The notes under the pieces were generated by a model. That model saw nothing but the letters and a program-made list of their open reading frames with translations, had not been told where the DNA came from and ran no database searches. DNA of 33,721 nucleotides. Source: Lachnospiraceae bacterium (GTDB lineage Bacteria; Bacillota_A; Clostridia; Lachnospirales; Lachnospiraceae). The translations under genes were made by a program, and so were the position numbers. Below are positions 1 to 8,730 of the stretch, in pieces. The stretch spans positions 1 to 33,721 of the forward strand of contig JAFXDD010000044.1 in the NCBI GenBank assembly GCA_017516285.1. The letters run 5' to 3'. The first letter of the stretch is position 1; every line of letters starts with the position of its first letter.

Positions 1-36
1 AGCTGACAGTCACTAATCGGTCGAGGGCTTAACCAG
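1..36 (+). rRNA. 23S rRNA, 3' end (partial)
   Basis: The first bases carry the conserved 3'-terminal segment of bacterial 23S rRNA (an ACTAAT core, then GGTCGAGGGCTTAACC). The gene begins before the window. The mature end is placed at about 34-36 by analogy with the GCTTAACC end of known 23S rRNAs, so the last one or two bases are approximate. Confidence 0.85.
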
Positions 37-168
37 AGTTGGAGAGAGACGAGTTTGAAGCGGAGGAAACGAAGCTTAAGACAGGTTATCACAGGAGAAA
101 ACGGATGAAGAGATTTCAGTGTTCGGTTTTGAAGGTATAAGCAAACTGAGTATTATTTATTAGGTTCC

Positions 169-193
169 AGGGAGGGTTTTACCTTCCTTTTTT
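169..193 (+). terminator. Intrinsic terminator of the rRNA operon
   Basis: A 7-bp stem (169-175 with 182-188, one G-T pair) with a 6-nt loop is followed by a run of T at 188-193. It closes the rRNA transcript. Between the 23S end and this hairpin (about 37-168) I see only spacer: no 5S rRNA and no tRNA fold. From 194 to 317 there is AT-rich DNA that should hold the promoter of the next gene; a weak candidate is GTGACA at 235-240 with TCTATA at 258-263. Confidence 0.75.
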
Positions 194-317
194 GTTTATT
201 ACTTTAAAAGAATAGATGCTGCCTATTGAATAAAGTGACAATTTTTGATAAAATACCTCTATATATTTTATTTAGAAAGTATTATACGTTTTGTACGTAT
301 TAGAATGTGACAGTATA

Positions 318-1088
318 ATGAAACAATATTTAGAAGATATCAAAAAAAGTATATCAGAATCTGAGATGATTGTTGTAGGGTTGGGAAATGAATGGAATAT
401 ATCACCAAAGGCCCAACAGAGCGAGAAATTTCAAAGGATTATCAGTGATTTGGAGAATAAGCCTGCGTTTCAATGGATTTTGCCATATGTTTATTTTAAA
501 ATGACAGATGAAAGCTTGTTAAATGCATATAGAACACTGTTTTCTTTGTTAGAAGGGAAAAATTATTTTGTTGTTACTACTACTGTAAATCGCAGCTTTA
601 TAACCTTTGCAAGGGAAGGAAGGGTAGTAATGCCTTGCGGAAGTGATTTATGTATGCGTGATGACACATTGTCAGATAGTACTGATAATCAGGAATTCCT
701 TGATTCTTTAGAAAATTATATAGAAGGCAGAATTTCTTTGGAGGAGGTTTCTTTTGTACATGATGGTGCAGGGGAGGTGGTGCCCTTTAACAGTGTGTAC
801 GCCACCGCTTACAAGGAAGAGGGATATTTGCCGAAATGGAATGAGTATATGCGCTGGCTGCAGGGGACTATGAACCGTAAGACTTGTTTGCTGGAGCTTG
901 GGGCTGGTCTTGCATTTCCTAGTGTATTTAGATTTCCTTTTGAAAGGATGGCTTTTTATAATCAAAAGGCTACCTGTTTCCGGGTCCATAAAACCTTGTA
1001 CCAATTAGCAGAGGAAATGGTTGTCAGAAGCAAGAGTGTGCCGGTACATGCAGTGGAATTATTTTCTTATGATGAAGTTAAAATGTAA
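318..1088 (+). CDS. SIR2-like family protein of unknown substrate
   Basis: A 256-residue protein when started at ATG 318. An in-frame TTG at 291 would add nine residues but has no ribosome site; 318 also lacks a strong one, so the start is uncertain. The N-terminus reads as a nucleotide-binding edge (IVVGLGNEWN), the middle has a hydrophobic strand followed by TTTVNRSF, then a possible cysteine site (MPCGSDLC), and the C-terminal third contains LLELGAGLAFPSVFRFPFE. This layout resembles the SIR2/NAD-dependent deacetylase superfamily seen in Firmicutes hypothetical proteins, which is a resemblance only. The classical SIR2 GAG and HG active-site motifs are not clear, so catalysis is not established. 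It is a single gene between the rRNA terminator and hisH and may be a solitary transcription unit. Confidence 0.6.
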   Translation: MKQYLEDIKKSISESEMIVVGLGNEWNISPKAQQSEKFQRIISDLENKPAFQWILPYVYFKMTDESLLNAYRTLFSLLEGKNYFVVTTTVNRSFITFAREGRVVMPCGSDLCMRDDTLSDSTDNQEFLDSLENYIEGRISLEEVSFVHDGAGEVVPFNSVYATAYKEEGYLPKWNEYMRWLQGTMNRKTCLLELGAGLAFPSVFRFPFERMAFYNQKATCFRVHKTLYQLAEEMVVRSKSVPVHAVELFSYDEVKM

Positions 1089-1142
1089 CTTGCACAACTT
1101 ATATAAGTGAAAGGATTGTTTTGAAAATAAGGTGATATAAAT

Positions 1143-1748
1143 ATGATAGCAATTATAGATTATGATGCAGGCAATGTAAAAAGTGTAGAAAAAGCACTGC
1201 AATTTCTGGGACAAGAGGTGGTGCTTACCAGAGATAGGGAACTTTTGCTTTCAGCAGACAAAGTGATTTTGCCGGGGGTAGGTGCTTTTGGAAATGCTAT
1301 GGATAAGCTTTATCAGTACGGCCTGGTAGATGTAATTCATCAGATTGTAGAGAAGGGCACACCGTTTTTGGGCATCTGCCTGGGATTGCAGTTGATGTTT
1401 GAAAGTAGCGAAGAATCACCGGGAGTAGCAGGATTGGGACTGTTAAAGGGGCGAATTGTGCGCATTCCTGAAAAAGATGGCCTGAAGGTACCGCAGATAG
1501 GATGGAATGACTTAGAATTTCCAAAGGAAAGCTGTTTGTTTAAGAATTTTAAAGGCGGTGAGTACGTATATTTTGTACATTCTTATTATTTGCAGGCGGC
1601 AGATGAGAGTGATGTGGCAGCTACCACAGAGTATGGAGTGCATATCCATGCAGCCGTGGAGCGTGGCAATGTGTTTGCATGCCAGTTTCATCCGGAAAAA
1701 AGTGCTGACGTTGGCTTGAAAATTTTAAAGAACTTTGTAGACTTATAA
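1143..1748 (+). CDS. hisH: Imidazole glycerol phosphate synthase, glutaminase subunit HisH
   Basis: A 201-residue class I glutamine amidotransferase, normal for HisH. It releases ammonia from glutamine and passes it to HisF for the fifth step of histidine synthesis, giving imidazole glycerol phosphate and AICAR. The N-terminal DYDAGNVKSV and the oxyanion-strand motif PGVGAFG are present. The nucleophile is Cys79 in GICLGLQ, and the remaining triad is His183 and Glu185 in CQFHPEKS. It starts at ATG 1143 after a GGTG-type ribosome site. hisF follows 33 bp later, and the two encode the two subunits of one cytoplasmic heterodimer. No other his genes are in the window, so the pathway must be completed elsewhere. 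Confidence 0.96.
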   Translation: MIAIIDYDAGNVKSVEKALQFLGQEVVLTRDRELLLSADKVILPGVGAFGNAMDKLYQYGLVDVIHQIVEKGTPFLGICLGLQLMFESSEESPGVAGLGLLKGRIVRIPEKDGLKVPQIGWNDLEFPKESCLFKNFKGGEYVYFVHSYYLQAADESDVAATTEYGVHIHAAVERGNVFACQFHPEKSADVGLKILKNFVDL

Positions 1749-1781
1749 AAGTATTATATAGATATTATAGGAGCTAAAATT

Positions 1782-2540
1782 ATGCATACCAAAAGAATTA
1801 TTCCTTGTCTGGACGTTCATAATGGACGTGTGGTAAAGGGTACCAATTTTGTGAATTTAAGAGATGCAGGTGATCCGGTAGAGGTAGGCAAGGCTTATGG
1901 TACGGCCGGTGCAGATGAACTGGTGTTTTTAGATATTACAGCGTCCAGTGACGCCAGAGATATTAAATTGGATATGGTCAGACGTGTGGCTGAGACTGTA
2001 TTTATTCCATTTACGGTAGGTGGCGGTATTCGTACCATCGAAGATTTTAAGATGATTTTGCGTGAAGGAGCTGACAAAATCTCAGTAAATAGTGCTGCCA
2101 TTATGAATCCACAGCTGATTAGTGATGCAGCAGATAAGTTTGGTTCACAGTGCGTGGTTGTGGCAATTGATGCTAAGCGTACACCGTCAGGGGATTTTCA
2201 TATATTTAAAAACGGCGGTCGCGTGGATATGGGGATTGATGCGGTTGAATGGGCTGTGCGTGCTGAAAAGTTAGGTGCCGGTGAGATTTTACTGACCAGT
2301 ATGGATGCCGATGGTACCAAGGCTGGCTACGATTTGGAGCTTACCAGAGCTGTTTCAGATGCAGTAAAGATACCGGTTATTGCCAGTGGCGGTGCAGGAG
2401 CTATGGAGCATTTTTATGATGCACTGACGGAGGGAGGCGCAGATGCTGTATTGGCAGCATCTCTGTTCCATTACAAAGAGCTGGAAATCAATGAATTAAA
2501 GAAATATTTAAAGGAGAAAGGCGTATCTGTGCGCTTATAA
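1782..2540 (+). CDS. hisF: Imidazole glycerol phosphate synthase, cyclase subunit HisF
   Basis: A 252-residue (beta/alpha)8 barrel, full length for HisF. It uses ammonia from HisH to convert PRFAR to imidazole glycerol phosphate plus AICAR. The two catalytic aspartates are visible: Asp11 in IIPCLDV and Asp130 in VVVAIDA. The phosphate-binding glycine motifs are TVGGGIRT (about 78-85) and [10 protein letters not shown] near the C-terminus. The start ATG 1782 is preceded by TAGGAGC. It lies 33 bp after hisH and 5 bp before ung, so hisH, hisF and ung are probably co-transcribed. Confidence 0.97.
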   Translation: MHTKRIIPCLDVHNGRVVKGTNFVNLRDAGDPVEVGKAYGTAGADELVFLDITASSDARDIKLDMVRRVAETVFIPFTVGGGIRTIEDFKMILREGADKISVNSAAIMNPQLISDAADKFGSQCVVVAIDAKRTPSGDFHIFKNGGRVDMGIDAVEWAVRAEKLGAGEILLTSMDADGTKAGYDLELTRAVSDAVKIPVIASGGAGAMEHFYDALTEGGADAVLAASLFHYKELEINELKKYLKEKGVSVRL

Positions 2541-2545
2541 AAGCT

Positions 2546-3220
2546 ATGCCACCGATTTCAAATGACTGGCTTCCGGCTATTAAGGGTGAATTTCAGAAGC
2601 CGTACTACAAAAAATTACATCAGACAATCATGCAGGAATATCAAACTAGGCAGATATTCCCGGAGGCAGAGGATTTATTTAATGCCTTTCATTTGACATC
2701 TCTAAAGGATGTAAAGGTTGTTATTTTTGGTCAGGATCCGTACCACAATGTGGGACAGGCACATGGGCTTTGTTTTAGTGTAAAGCCGGGGGTGGAAATC
2801 CCACCGTCTTTGGTCAATATATATAAGGAGCTGCAGGATGATTTGGGCTGTTATATTCCAAATAACGGTTATCTGGTTAAATGGGCTGAGCAGGGCGTAT
2901 TATTGCTTAATACAGTTTTGACGGTAAGGGCACATCAGGCTAATTCCCACAGAGGGATTGGTTGGGAAGAATTTACCGACGCTGCTATTCGTATTTTGAA
3001 TGAGCAGGACAGACCTATCGTGTTTATATTGTGGGGCAGACCTGCACAGATGAAGAAGTCTATGTTAAATAATCCAAAGCATTTGATTTTGGAGGCGCCA
3101 CATCCAAGTCCTTTGTCAGCTTACAGAGGATTTTTTGGCAGCCGTCCGTTTAGTAGGGCAAATCAATTTTTGCAAGAGCACGGTATTGATCCGATTGACT
3201 GGCAGATAGAAAATCTGTGA
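2546..3220 (+). CDS. ung: Uracil-DNA glycosylase (family 1)
   Basis: A 224-residue family 1 UDG that removes uracil from DNA as the first step of base excision repair. The water-activating loop GQDPYH is at residues 62-67 with catalytic Asp64. The uracil-recognition segment (GLCFSV) follows, and the minor-groove leucine loop is HPSPLSAYRG near residue 186. It starts 5 bp after hisF, so translation may be coupled to hisF. Its last codons overlap an in-frame extension of the next gene, but the real start of that gene is downstream. Confidence 0.97.
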   Translation: MPPISNDWLPAIKGEFQKPYYKKLHQTIMQEYQTRQIFPEAEDLFNAFHLTSLKDVKVVIFGQDPYHNVGQAHGLCFSVKPGVEIPPSLVNIYKELQDDLGCYIPNNGYLVKWAEQGVLLLNTVLTVRAHQANSHRGIGWEEFTDAAIRILNEQDRPIVFILWGRPAQMKKSMLNNPKHLILEAPHPSPLSAYRGFFGSRPFSRANQFLQEHGIDPIDWQIENL

Positions 3221-3249
3221 CATATTATTATCTTTCGAGGAGTAAGATT

Positions 3250-4521
3250 ATGAGTAAAAAAGCATTTGTTACCAAAGAAATGATAGAGGAAATTGTTAAA
3301 ACATATCCTACACCATTTCATATTTATGATGAAAAGGGCATTCGTGAAAATGCTCGCAAATTAAAGGAGGCATTTTCCTGGAATAAGGGTTATAAGGAGT
3401 TTTTTGCGGTAAAGGCGACTCCAAACCCATATCTGATTGATATTTTAAGAGATTATGGCTGTGGTACAGATTGTTCTTCTATGACAGAGTTGATGCTCAG
3501 CAAGGCCATGGGTGTTAAAGGAGAGGATATTATGTTTTCCTCTAATGACACTCCGGCAGAAGAGTTTGTTTATGCAGCGGAAATTGGTGCAACCATCAAT
3601 TTAGATGACTTTACGCATATTGCATTTCTGGAAAAAACACTGGGTTATTTACCGGAAACACTTAGCTGCAGATATAATCCAGGCGGATATTTTTCTATTG
3701 CAAACAATATTATGGATAACCCGGGTGATGCAAAGGATGGATTTACTACGGAGCAGATTTTTGAAGGCTTCCGTATTATGAAGGAGAAGGGGGTTAAGAA
3801 CTTTGGTATTCATTCCTTTCTGGCTTCCAATACCGTAACGAATGAGTATTATCCGACATTAGCAAGGACTTTGTTTGAGCTGGCCGTAAAATTAAATAAA
3901 GAAACCGGTGCCCACATTGCCTTTATTAATCTTTCCGGTGGTATCGGTATTCCTTACAAGCCTGGTCAGGAGCCAAATGATATTATGGCTATTGGCGAAG
4001 GTGTAAGAAAGGCTTACGAAGAGGTGCTGGTTCCTGCCGGCATGGGAGATGTGGCTATTTACACAGAACTAGGCCGTTTTATGATGGGTCCTTTCGGACA
4101 TCTGGTGACCAAGGTGCTGCATGAAAAGCATACTCACAAGGAATACATTGGTGTGGATGCCTGTGCAGTAAATCTGATGCGTCCTGCCATGTATGGCGCA
4201 TATCATCATATTACCGTGCTTGGCAAAGAAGATGCACCTTGTGACCACATGTATGATGTGACAGGTTCTCTTTGTGAAAATAATGATAAATTTGCTATCG
4301 ATAGAATGTTGCCTGAAATCGAAATAGGTGATTATCTTGCAATCCATGATACCGGTGCTCACGGCTTTGCTATGGGATATAATTATAACGGCAAGCTGAA
4401 AAGTGCAGAGCTTCTGCTTAAAGAGGATGGTGGAGTACAGCTTATTCGAAGAGCCGAGACACCAAAGGATTATTTTGCCACCTTTGATGGCTTGGATATT
4501 TATGAAAAGCTGGGATTTTAA
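3250..4521 (+). CDS. lysA: Diaminopimelate decarboxylase-type PLP enzyme
   Basis: A 423-residue fold-type III PLP decarboxylase. Family members make lysine from meso-diaminopimelate. The PLP lysine is Lys55 in FFAVKATPNP. A glycine-rich phosphate loop (LSGGIG) sits mid-protein, and the C-terminal barrel carries GSLCENNDK, the catalytic cysteine segment contributed across the dimer, then GAHGFAMGYNYNG. ATG 3250 is chosen because AGGAG at 3238-3242 lies 7 nt upstream; an in-frame ATG-like extension back to 3217 would overlap ung and lacks such a site. The sequence belongs to a Clostridia branch distinct from the Bacillus LysA, so a related amino-acid decarboxylase activity cannot be fully excluded. 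The substrate is assigned by family, not proven. Confidence 0.88.
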   Translation: MSKKAFVTKEMIEEIVKTYPTPFHIYDEKGIRENARKLKEAFSWNKGYKEFFAVKATPNPYLIDILRDYGCGTDCSSMTELMLSKAMGVKGEDIMFSSNDTPAEEFVYAAEIGATINLDDFTHIAFLEKTLGYLPETLSCRYNPGGYFSIANNIMDNPGDAKDGFTTEQIFEGFRIMKEKGVKNFGIHSFLASNTVTNEYYPTLARTLFELAVKLNKETGAHIAFINLSGGIGIPYKPGQEPNDIMAIGEGVRKAYEEVLVPAGMGDVAIYTELGRFMMGPFGHLVTKVLHEKHTHKEYIGVDACAVNLMRPAMYGAYHHITVLGKEDAPCDHMYDVTGSLCENNDKFAIDRMLPEIEIGDYLAIHDTGAHGFAMGYNYNGKLKSAELLLKEDGGVQLIRRAETPKDYFATFDGLDIYEKLGF

Positions 4522-4567
4522 GCAGACTGTAGTTTAAATAAGTACTGTAAGAACTGAGGAATATTTG

Positions 4568-7500
4568 ATGTACGATTGGAAGAAAACATTTCCTATGACC
4601 TCTTTAGGAAATGGTAAGATATTATTTGAAAGAAATAAGGTCAGACTTCAAAAAGAGGCTGAAAATGAATTTTCTGCAAAGATCATTGAGTATAAGACAT
4701 ATCACGTAAGAGTTTTAATGAAGCCGGAAAGCAGTTCTTACAGAATTAAGTGTGATTGTCCTGTTGCCACAGGAGGACAATATTGTAAGCATATGGCAGC
4801 GACTATGTATGCCATCGAGTGGCAGGAGGAGCATCCGGAAGTTGTGGACAAAAAAGCCGTGGAAGCACAGACAGAGGTGCAAACGATTGCCGGAGCACAG
4901 CTTTCAAATGCTTCTGAGATGGCAAATGATGATGATACTATGGTATATGGAGAAAAGATGGAAGGGAATGCTTTAGCTGCTCCGGGCATGGAGTCCGGCA
5001 ATATAGAGTCCGAGGAAGCAGCATATATCATCATGAACGCGTCCGAGGAGGAGTCTGATATTCCGGCTGTTTCCTGGGAGCAGGTGGAACTGGAGAAGTA
5101 TTCTTATTTTAGCGGAGCTGCCTTAATGGCATATATGAATTTCCCGGAGAGAATAATTCGTAATGCCAAAAGGCTTGTGAAGGAAAAAAGGGTAGCTCTT
5201 GTAGAAGATGATATCAATACCGGTTATTACGAGCGTGGTGAGGATATGATTGGGGAGTGTGTCGGCAATGCTTGGGAAGGAACCAGAGCATTCCCGGTAC
5301 ATATTGTTTTTGATAGAAACGAAGTGATTCATACAGAGTGTCGTTGCAGAGAGTGCTCCAGATATTATTATTATGGCATTAATAAATGTGAATATGTGGC
5401 TGCAATGCTTTTGCTGTTGAGTGATTTTTTGAAAAATAAAAATCTGGGAGATGCTACGGATAAAGCAGGCAGGCGTTTTCTTACAGCGTTCAGACAAAAA
5501 TATGCCGCAGAAATGTGGAAAGGACAAAAGCCAATCGGTGAAAAATATTCATTGCGTCCAAGGTTACTTGAAAAAGAAGGTTTGTTGCTTGCTTCTTTTA
5601 GGATTGAAGGGCAGAAGAGTTTTGTTATTAAAGATTTAGAGGCGTTTTATGATAATGTAGAGAGTTCGGCTACTGCAACCTATGGAAGTAGTACACAAAT
5701 TAACCATGACATGCAAAATTTTACAGAAACAGCAAGAAAATGGATTGCATATATCGGTAAAATTATTTCTGAGGAGCGTGCTTACGAGAACGTAATTGAA
5801 GAACAGGGTGGTTATATAGGGCATGGCAGTGACAAAAAGAATGCGATTACATTATTTGGAACCAGACTGGATGAATTTTATGAAATGCTAGGTGAGGATA
5901 GCGTAGAGTATGAGAAACGTGACGCATTTGAAAAGGACAAAAAGCTTCTGAAATGTAAGGAGGGAAATCCCAGGGTGCAGCTTGATATCCGTAAAAACGA
6001 TATCAGTACTCGTAATGAATTCCATGGAATAGAGGTTTCCTACGATATGCCTACGTTATTTGCGGGTTTAAAAACTGGCTATTTTATAGAGGGAAAAGGC
6101 TTTTACAGGGTTCAGGAGGAGTTTTATCACAAGGTTGAGATATTGAACAGATTGACTGAGGAAGATGCCACTTCTTTTCAAATAGGAAGAAATTTTCTCA
6201 CCGAGTTCTATCATACAGTGTTACCGCAGCTGCAGCAGGTGGCGGATATTACAGAGTCAGATTATGAAGAAATTGCAGGATATTTGCCGCCAAAGGTTAA
6301 ATTTGTATTTTATCTGGATGTGGAAAAGGGTGACATGTCCTGTAAAGTGATGGCTAGATATGGGGATAGAGAGTACAATGCAATGGATGTTTTTTCGAAC
6401 CAAGGGTGTGAGAGCTATCGGGAAATCGGAAAAGAAGCAGAGGTTTTGATAAAGGCGAAGCAGTGGTTTCCATATGAAGATGAGAGCGGTATGGAAATTA
6501 ACTGTGGTGGTGATGAAAGCCTGATGTACGAGGTTTTGCACAGTGGACTAGAAATTTTGTTTGCCATTGGAGAAGTGCGGTGTACAAGGCGTTTCAGCAA
6601 TCTGAAACTTAGCCGAAAGCTGCGCTTAAGCGTTGGAGTATCCTTGTCAAACGGTCTTTTGAATTTAAATGTTTCTGCAGAGGATATATCTCAGGAAGAA
6701 GTGGCCGATATTTTGAAAAGCTATCGTGCCAAGAAAAAGTATCATAAGCTGAAAAACGGGGATTTCTTAAATCTTGAAGATGAAGCAGTTGTTGCTTTGG
6801 GAGAAATGGCAGAGATACTTAGGTTGTCACCGAAGGAATTGATAAAGGGCAATATGCATCTTCCTGCATACAGAGCCTTGTATTTAGACAAGCTTTTGGA
6901 ACGGAATGAAGAAATTTATAATACCAGAGACAGTCATTTCAGAGCGTTGGTAAAGAATTTTAAGACCATTTCGGATGCTGATTTTGATGAGCCTGAAAGT
7001 CTTAAATGTGTGATGCGAGAATATCAGCGAACAGGCTATAAATGGCTTCGGACACTAGAGCAGGCAGGCTTTGGCGGCATTCTGGCTGATGATATGGGAC
7101 TTGGTAAGACATTGCAGGTGATTGCTGTTTTACTGGCAGCTAAGGAAGCAGGAAAGACAGGTCCATCACTGGTGGTTTCTCCGGCATCTCTGGTTTACAA
7201 CTGGAGTGAGGAAATCAAAAGATTTGCACCGGAGCTTACGGTGGGTATTGTTACCGGAACACAGGAGGAACGCCAGAAGAAGCTGGCAGGTTATTATGGT
7301 TATGATGTGTTACTTACTTCCTATGACCTGTTAAAGCGGGATATTGCTTATTATGAAGATAAGCAGTTTTTATATCAGATTATAGACGAGGCACAATATA
7401 TTAAAAATCATACCACAGCCGCGGCAAAAGCAGTAAAGGTAATTACGAGTAAGGTGCGTTTTGCACTGACCGGTACACCTATAGAAAATCGACTAAGCGA

Positions 7501-8398
7501 ATTGTGGAGTATTTTTGATTATTTAATGCCTGGATACTTATATGGTTATGAGACCTTTCACAGCGAATTTGAAATACCCATTGTTAAATTTGCAGAACAG
7601 GAGGCTTTTGATCGTCTGAAACGTCTGACAGCACCTTTTATTATGAGGCGACTGAAGGAAAATGTTTTGAAGGATTTGCCGGATAAGCTGGAAGAAAGCT
7701 ATTATGTGAAGCTGGAGGGCGAACAGCAACGATTATATGATGCACAGGTGCTACACATGAAGCAGCAAATAGCAATGCAGAATGCAGAGGAGTTTAAACA
7801 AAACAAGCTGCAGGTTCTGGCTGAACTTATGAGAATACGTCAAATTTGTTGTGATCCATCCCTTTGCTATGATAATTATAAAGGAGACAGTGCCAAGCTG
7901 GAGACCTGCCTGGAGCTTTTAAAGAGCGCCATAGAAGGCGGACACAGAATATTAGTATTTTCACAGTTTACAAGCATGCTGGATATATTGCAGGATAGAC
8001 TTGATAAGGAAGGCATTGATTACTTTACTATAACCGGCAGTGTAAGTAAGGAGAAAAGACTTGAGCTGGTACAGCAGTTTAATGAGGGGCATACACCTAT
8101 ATTTCTTATATCTCTGAAAGCCGGTGGTGTGGGACTGAACCTGACAGGAGCAGATATGGTAGTGCATTATGACCCTTGGTGGAATCTGGCTGTACAAAAT
8201 CAGGCTACTGATCGTGCACACCGCATTGGCCAGACCAAGAAGGTGGTAGTGTATAAGCTGATTGCAAAGGATACCATTGAGGAAAAGATTCAAAAACTGC
8301 AAGAAGATAAAAAGTCTCTGTCAGAGCAAATTATTTCAGGAGATGCCAATGCACTGAGCAGCATGACAAAGGATGATTTCCTGGAGCTTTTGACTTAA
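4568..8398 (+). CDS. SWIM zinc-finger SNF2-family DEAD-like helicase
   Basis: A 1276-residue SWI2/SNF2 ATPase. ATG 4568 is chosen with GAGGA 7 nt upstream; a TTG one codon earlier is also open. The N-terminus carries a SWIM zinc finger (Cys62, Cys64, Cys73, His75). A second, degenerate SWIM-like cluster follows at Cys258, Cys260, Cys274 and Tyr276. A long SNF2-associated region precedes the two RecA lobes. Walker A is GLGKT at 844-848, the DEAQ box is at 940-943, SALTGTP-type motif III follows, and motif VI is DRAHRIGQ near 1215-1222. The family is an ATP-driven DNA translocase, abundant in Firmicutes, with poorly defined role, probably in remodelling protein-DNA complexes or in repair. It appears monocistronic, 46 bp after lysA and 117 bp before tRNA-Leu. 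Confidence 0.93.
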   Translation: MYDWKKTFPMTSLGNGKILFERNKVRLQKEAENEFSAKIIEYKTYHVRVLMKPESSSYRIKCDCPVATGGQYCKHMAATMYAIEWQEEHPEVVDKKAVEAQTEVQTIAGAQLSNASEMANDDDTMVYGEKMEGNALAAPGMESGNIESEEAAYIIMNASEEESDIPAVSWEQVELEKYSYFSGAALMAYMNFPERIIRNAKRLVKEKRVALVEDDINTGYYERGEDMIGECVGNAWEGTRAFPVHIVFDRNEVIHTECRCRECSRYYYYGINKCEYVAAMLLLLSDFLKNKNLGDATDKAGRRFLTAFRQKYAAEMWKGQKPIGEKYSLRPRLLEKEGLLLASFRIEGQKSFVIKDLEAFYDNVESSATATYGSSTQINHDMQNFTETARKWIAYIGKIISEERAYENVIEEQGGYIGHGSDKKNAITLFGTRLDEFYEMLGEDSVEYEKRDAFEKDKKLLKCKEGNPRVQLDIRKNDISTRNEFHGIEVSYDMPTLFAGLKTGYFIEGKGFYRVQEEFYHKVEILNRLTEEDATSFQIGRNFLTEFYHTVLPQLQQVADITESDYEEIAGYLPPKVKFVFYLDVEKGDMSCKVMARYGDREYNAMDVFSNQGCESYREIGKEAEVLIKAKQWFPYEDESGMEINCGGDESLMYEVLHSGLEILFAIGEVRCTRRFSNLKLSRKLRLSVGVSLSNGLLNLNVSAEDISQEEVADILKSYRAKKKYHKLKNGDFLNLEDEAVVALGEMAEILRLSPKELIKGNMHLPAYRALYLDKLLERNEEIYNTRDSHFRALVKNFKTISDADFDEPESLKCVMREYQRTGYKWLRTLEQAGFGGILADDMGLGKTLQVIAVLLAAKEAGKTGPSLVVSPASLVYNWSEEIKRFAPELTVGIVTGTQEERQKKLAGYYGYDVLLTSYDLLKRDIAYYEDKQFLYQIIDEAQYIKNHTTAAAKAVKVITSKVRFALTGTPIENRLSELWSIFDYLMPGYLYGYETFHSEFEIPIVKFAEQEAFDRLKRLTAPFIMRRLKENVLKDLPDKLEESYYVKLEGEQQRLYDAQVLHMKQQIAMQNAEEFKQNKLQVLAELMRIRQICCDPSLCYDNYKGDSAKLETCLELLKSAIEGGHRILVFSQFTSMLDILQDRLDKEGIDYFTITGSVSKEKRLELVQQFNEGHTPIFLISLKAGGVGLNLTGADMVVHYDPWWNLAVQNQATDRAHRIGQTKKVVVYKLIAKDTIEEKIQKLQEDKKSLSEQIISGDANALSSMTKDDFLELLT

Positions 8399-8436
8399 GC
8401 AGAAAAAAGTGAGATTACAAAATTTTTGTGAAAAAG

Positions 8437-8465
8437 TGGCAAGTATTTGAAAAAAGTACTTGCCA
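8437..8465. repeat. Inverted repeat between the helicase gene and tRNA-Leu
   Basis: A perfect 9-bp inverted repeat (8437-8445 with 8457-8465) has an 11-nt A-rich loop. No T-run follows on the plus strand, so it is not a good intrinsic terminator in that direction. It is flanked by a 9-bp direct repeat, AGTGAGATT, at 8408-8416 and 8468-8476, exactly 60 bp apart. It could be an operator or a weak terminator for minus-strand transcription. Confidence 0.5.
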
Positions 8466-8487
8466 AGAGTGAGATTCTGTGGTAAAG

Positions 8488-8493
8488 TATAAT
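8488..8493 (+). promoter_or_regulatory. Probable -10 box of the tRNA-Leu promoter
   Basis: TATAAT stands 21 bp before the mature tRNA 5' end. No good -35 box is at the right distance: TTGCCA at 8460-8465 is 22 bp upstream, which is too far. Just downstream, 8495-8512 forms a 7-bp stem closed by a GCGA tetraloop and ends 2 nt before the tRNA. Confidence 0.5.
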
Positions 8494-8514
8494 AGTTGTT
8501 AGCGATAACAGCTT

Positions 8515-8597
8515 GCCGGCGTGGCGGAATGGCAGACGCAGTAGACTCAAAATCTACCGGGGGCGACCTCGTGCCGGTTCGAGTCCGGCTGCCGGCA
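8515..8597 (+). tRNA. tRNA-Leu (anticodon CAA)
   Basis: The 83-nt sequence folds as a class II tRNA. The acceptor stem is 8515-8521 with 8590-8596 (last pair G-T), and A8597 is the discriminator base. The anticodon stem GTAGA/TCTAC encloses the loop CTCAAAA, giving anticodon CAA, which reads the leucine codon UUG. A long variable arm (CGGGGGCGACCTCG region) and the T arm with GGTTCGAGTCC follow. The 3' CCA is not encoded and must be added after transcription. Confidence 0.97.
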
Positions 8598-8598
8598 T

Positions 8599-8635
8599 AA
8601 AAGCACGTGATACTTTGGTGTTGCGTGCTTTTTTG
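8599..8635 (+). terminator. Intrinsic terminator after tRNA-Leu
   Basis: A 9-bp stem, AAAAGCACG (8599-8607) with CGTGCTTTT (8624-8632), has a 16-nt loop and runs into further T residues. It begins directly after the tRNA, so the tRNA is a single-gene transcript. The DNA from 8636 to 8730 is AT-rich and holds no recognisable gene. Confidence 0.85.
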
Positions 8636-8730
8636 ATGTCTTTCTTGTATTTTCTTTGATTTTGTGTTAAATTTGCCACAGATACTGAAAATTTGGGACG
8701 TGCTAATTCATTAGGTATGAGGTGGCAAAT

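Noticed and set aside
3221..3249. A lysine riboswitch upstream of the lysA-type gene
   Set aside because: Only 29 bp separate ung from the start codon, far too short for the roughly 170-nt lysine aptamer.
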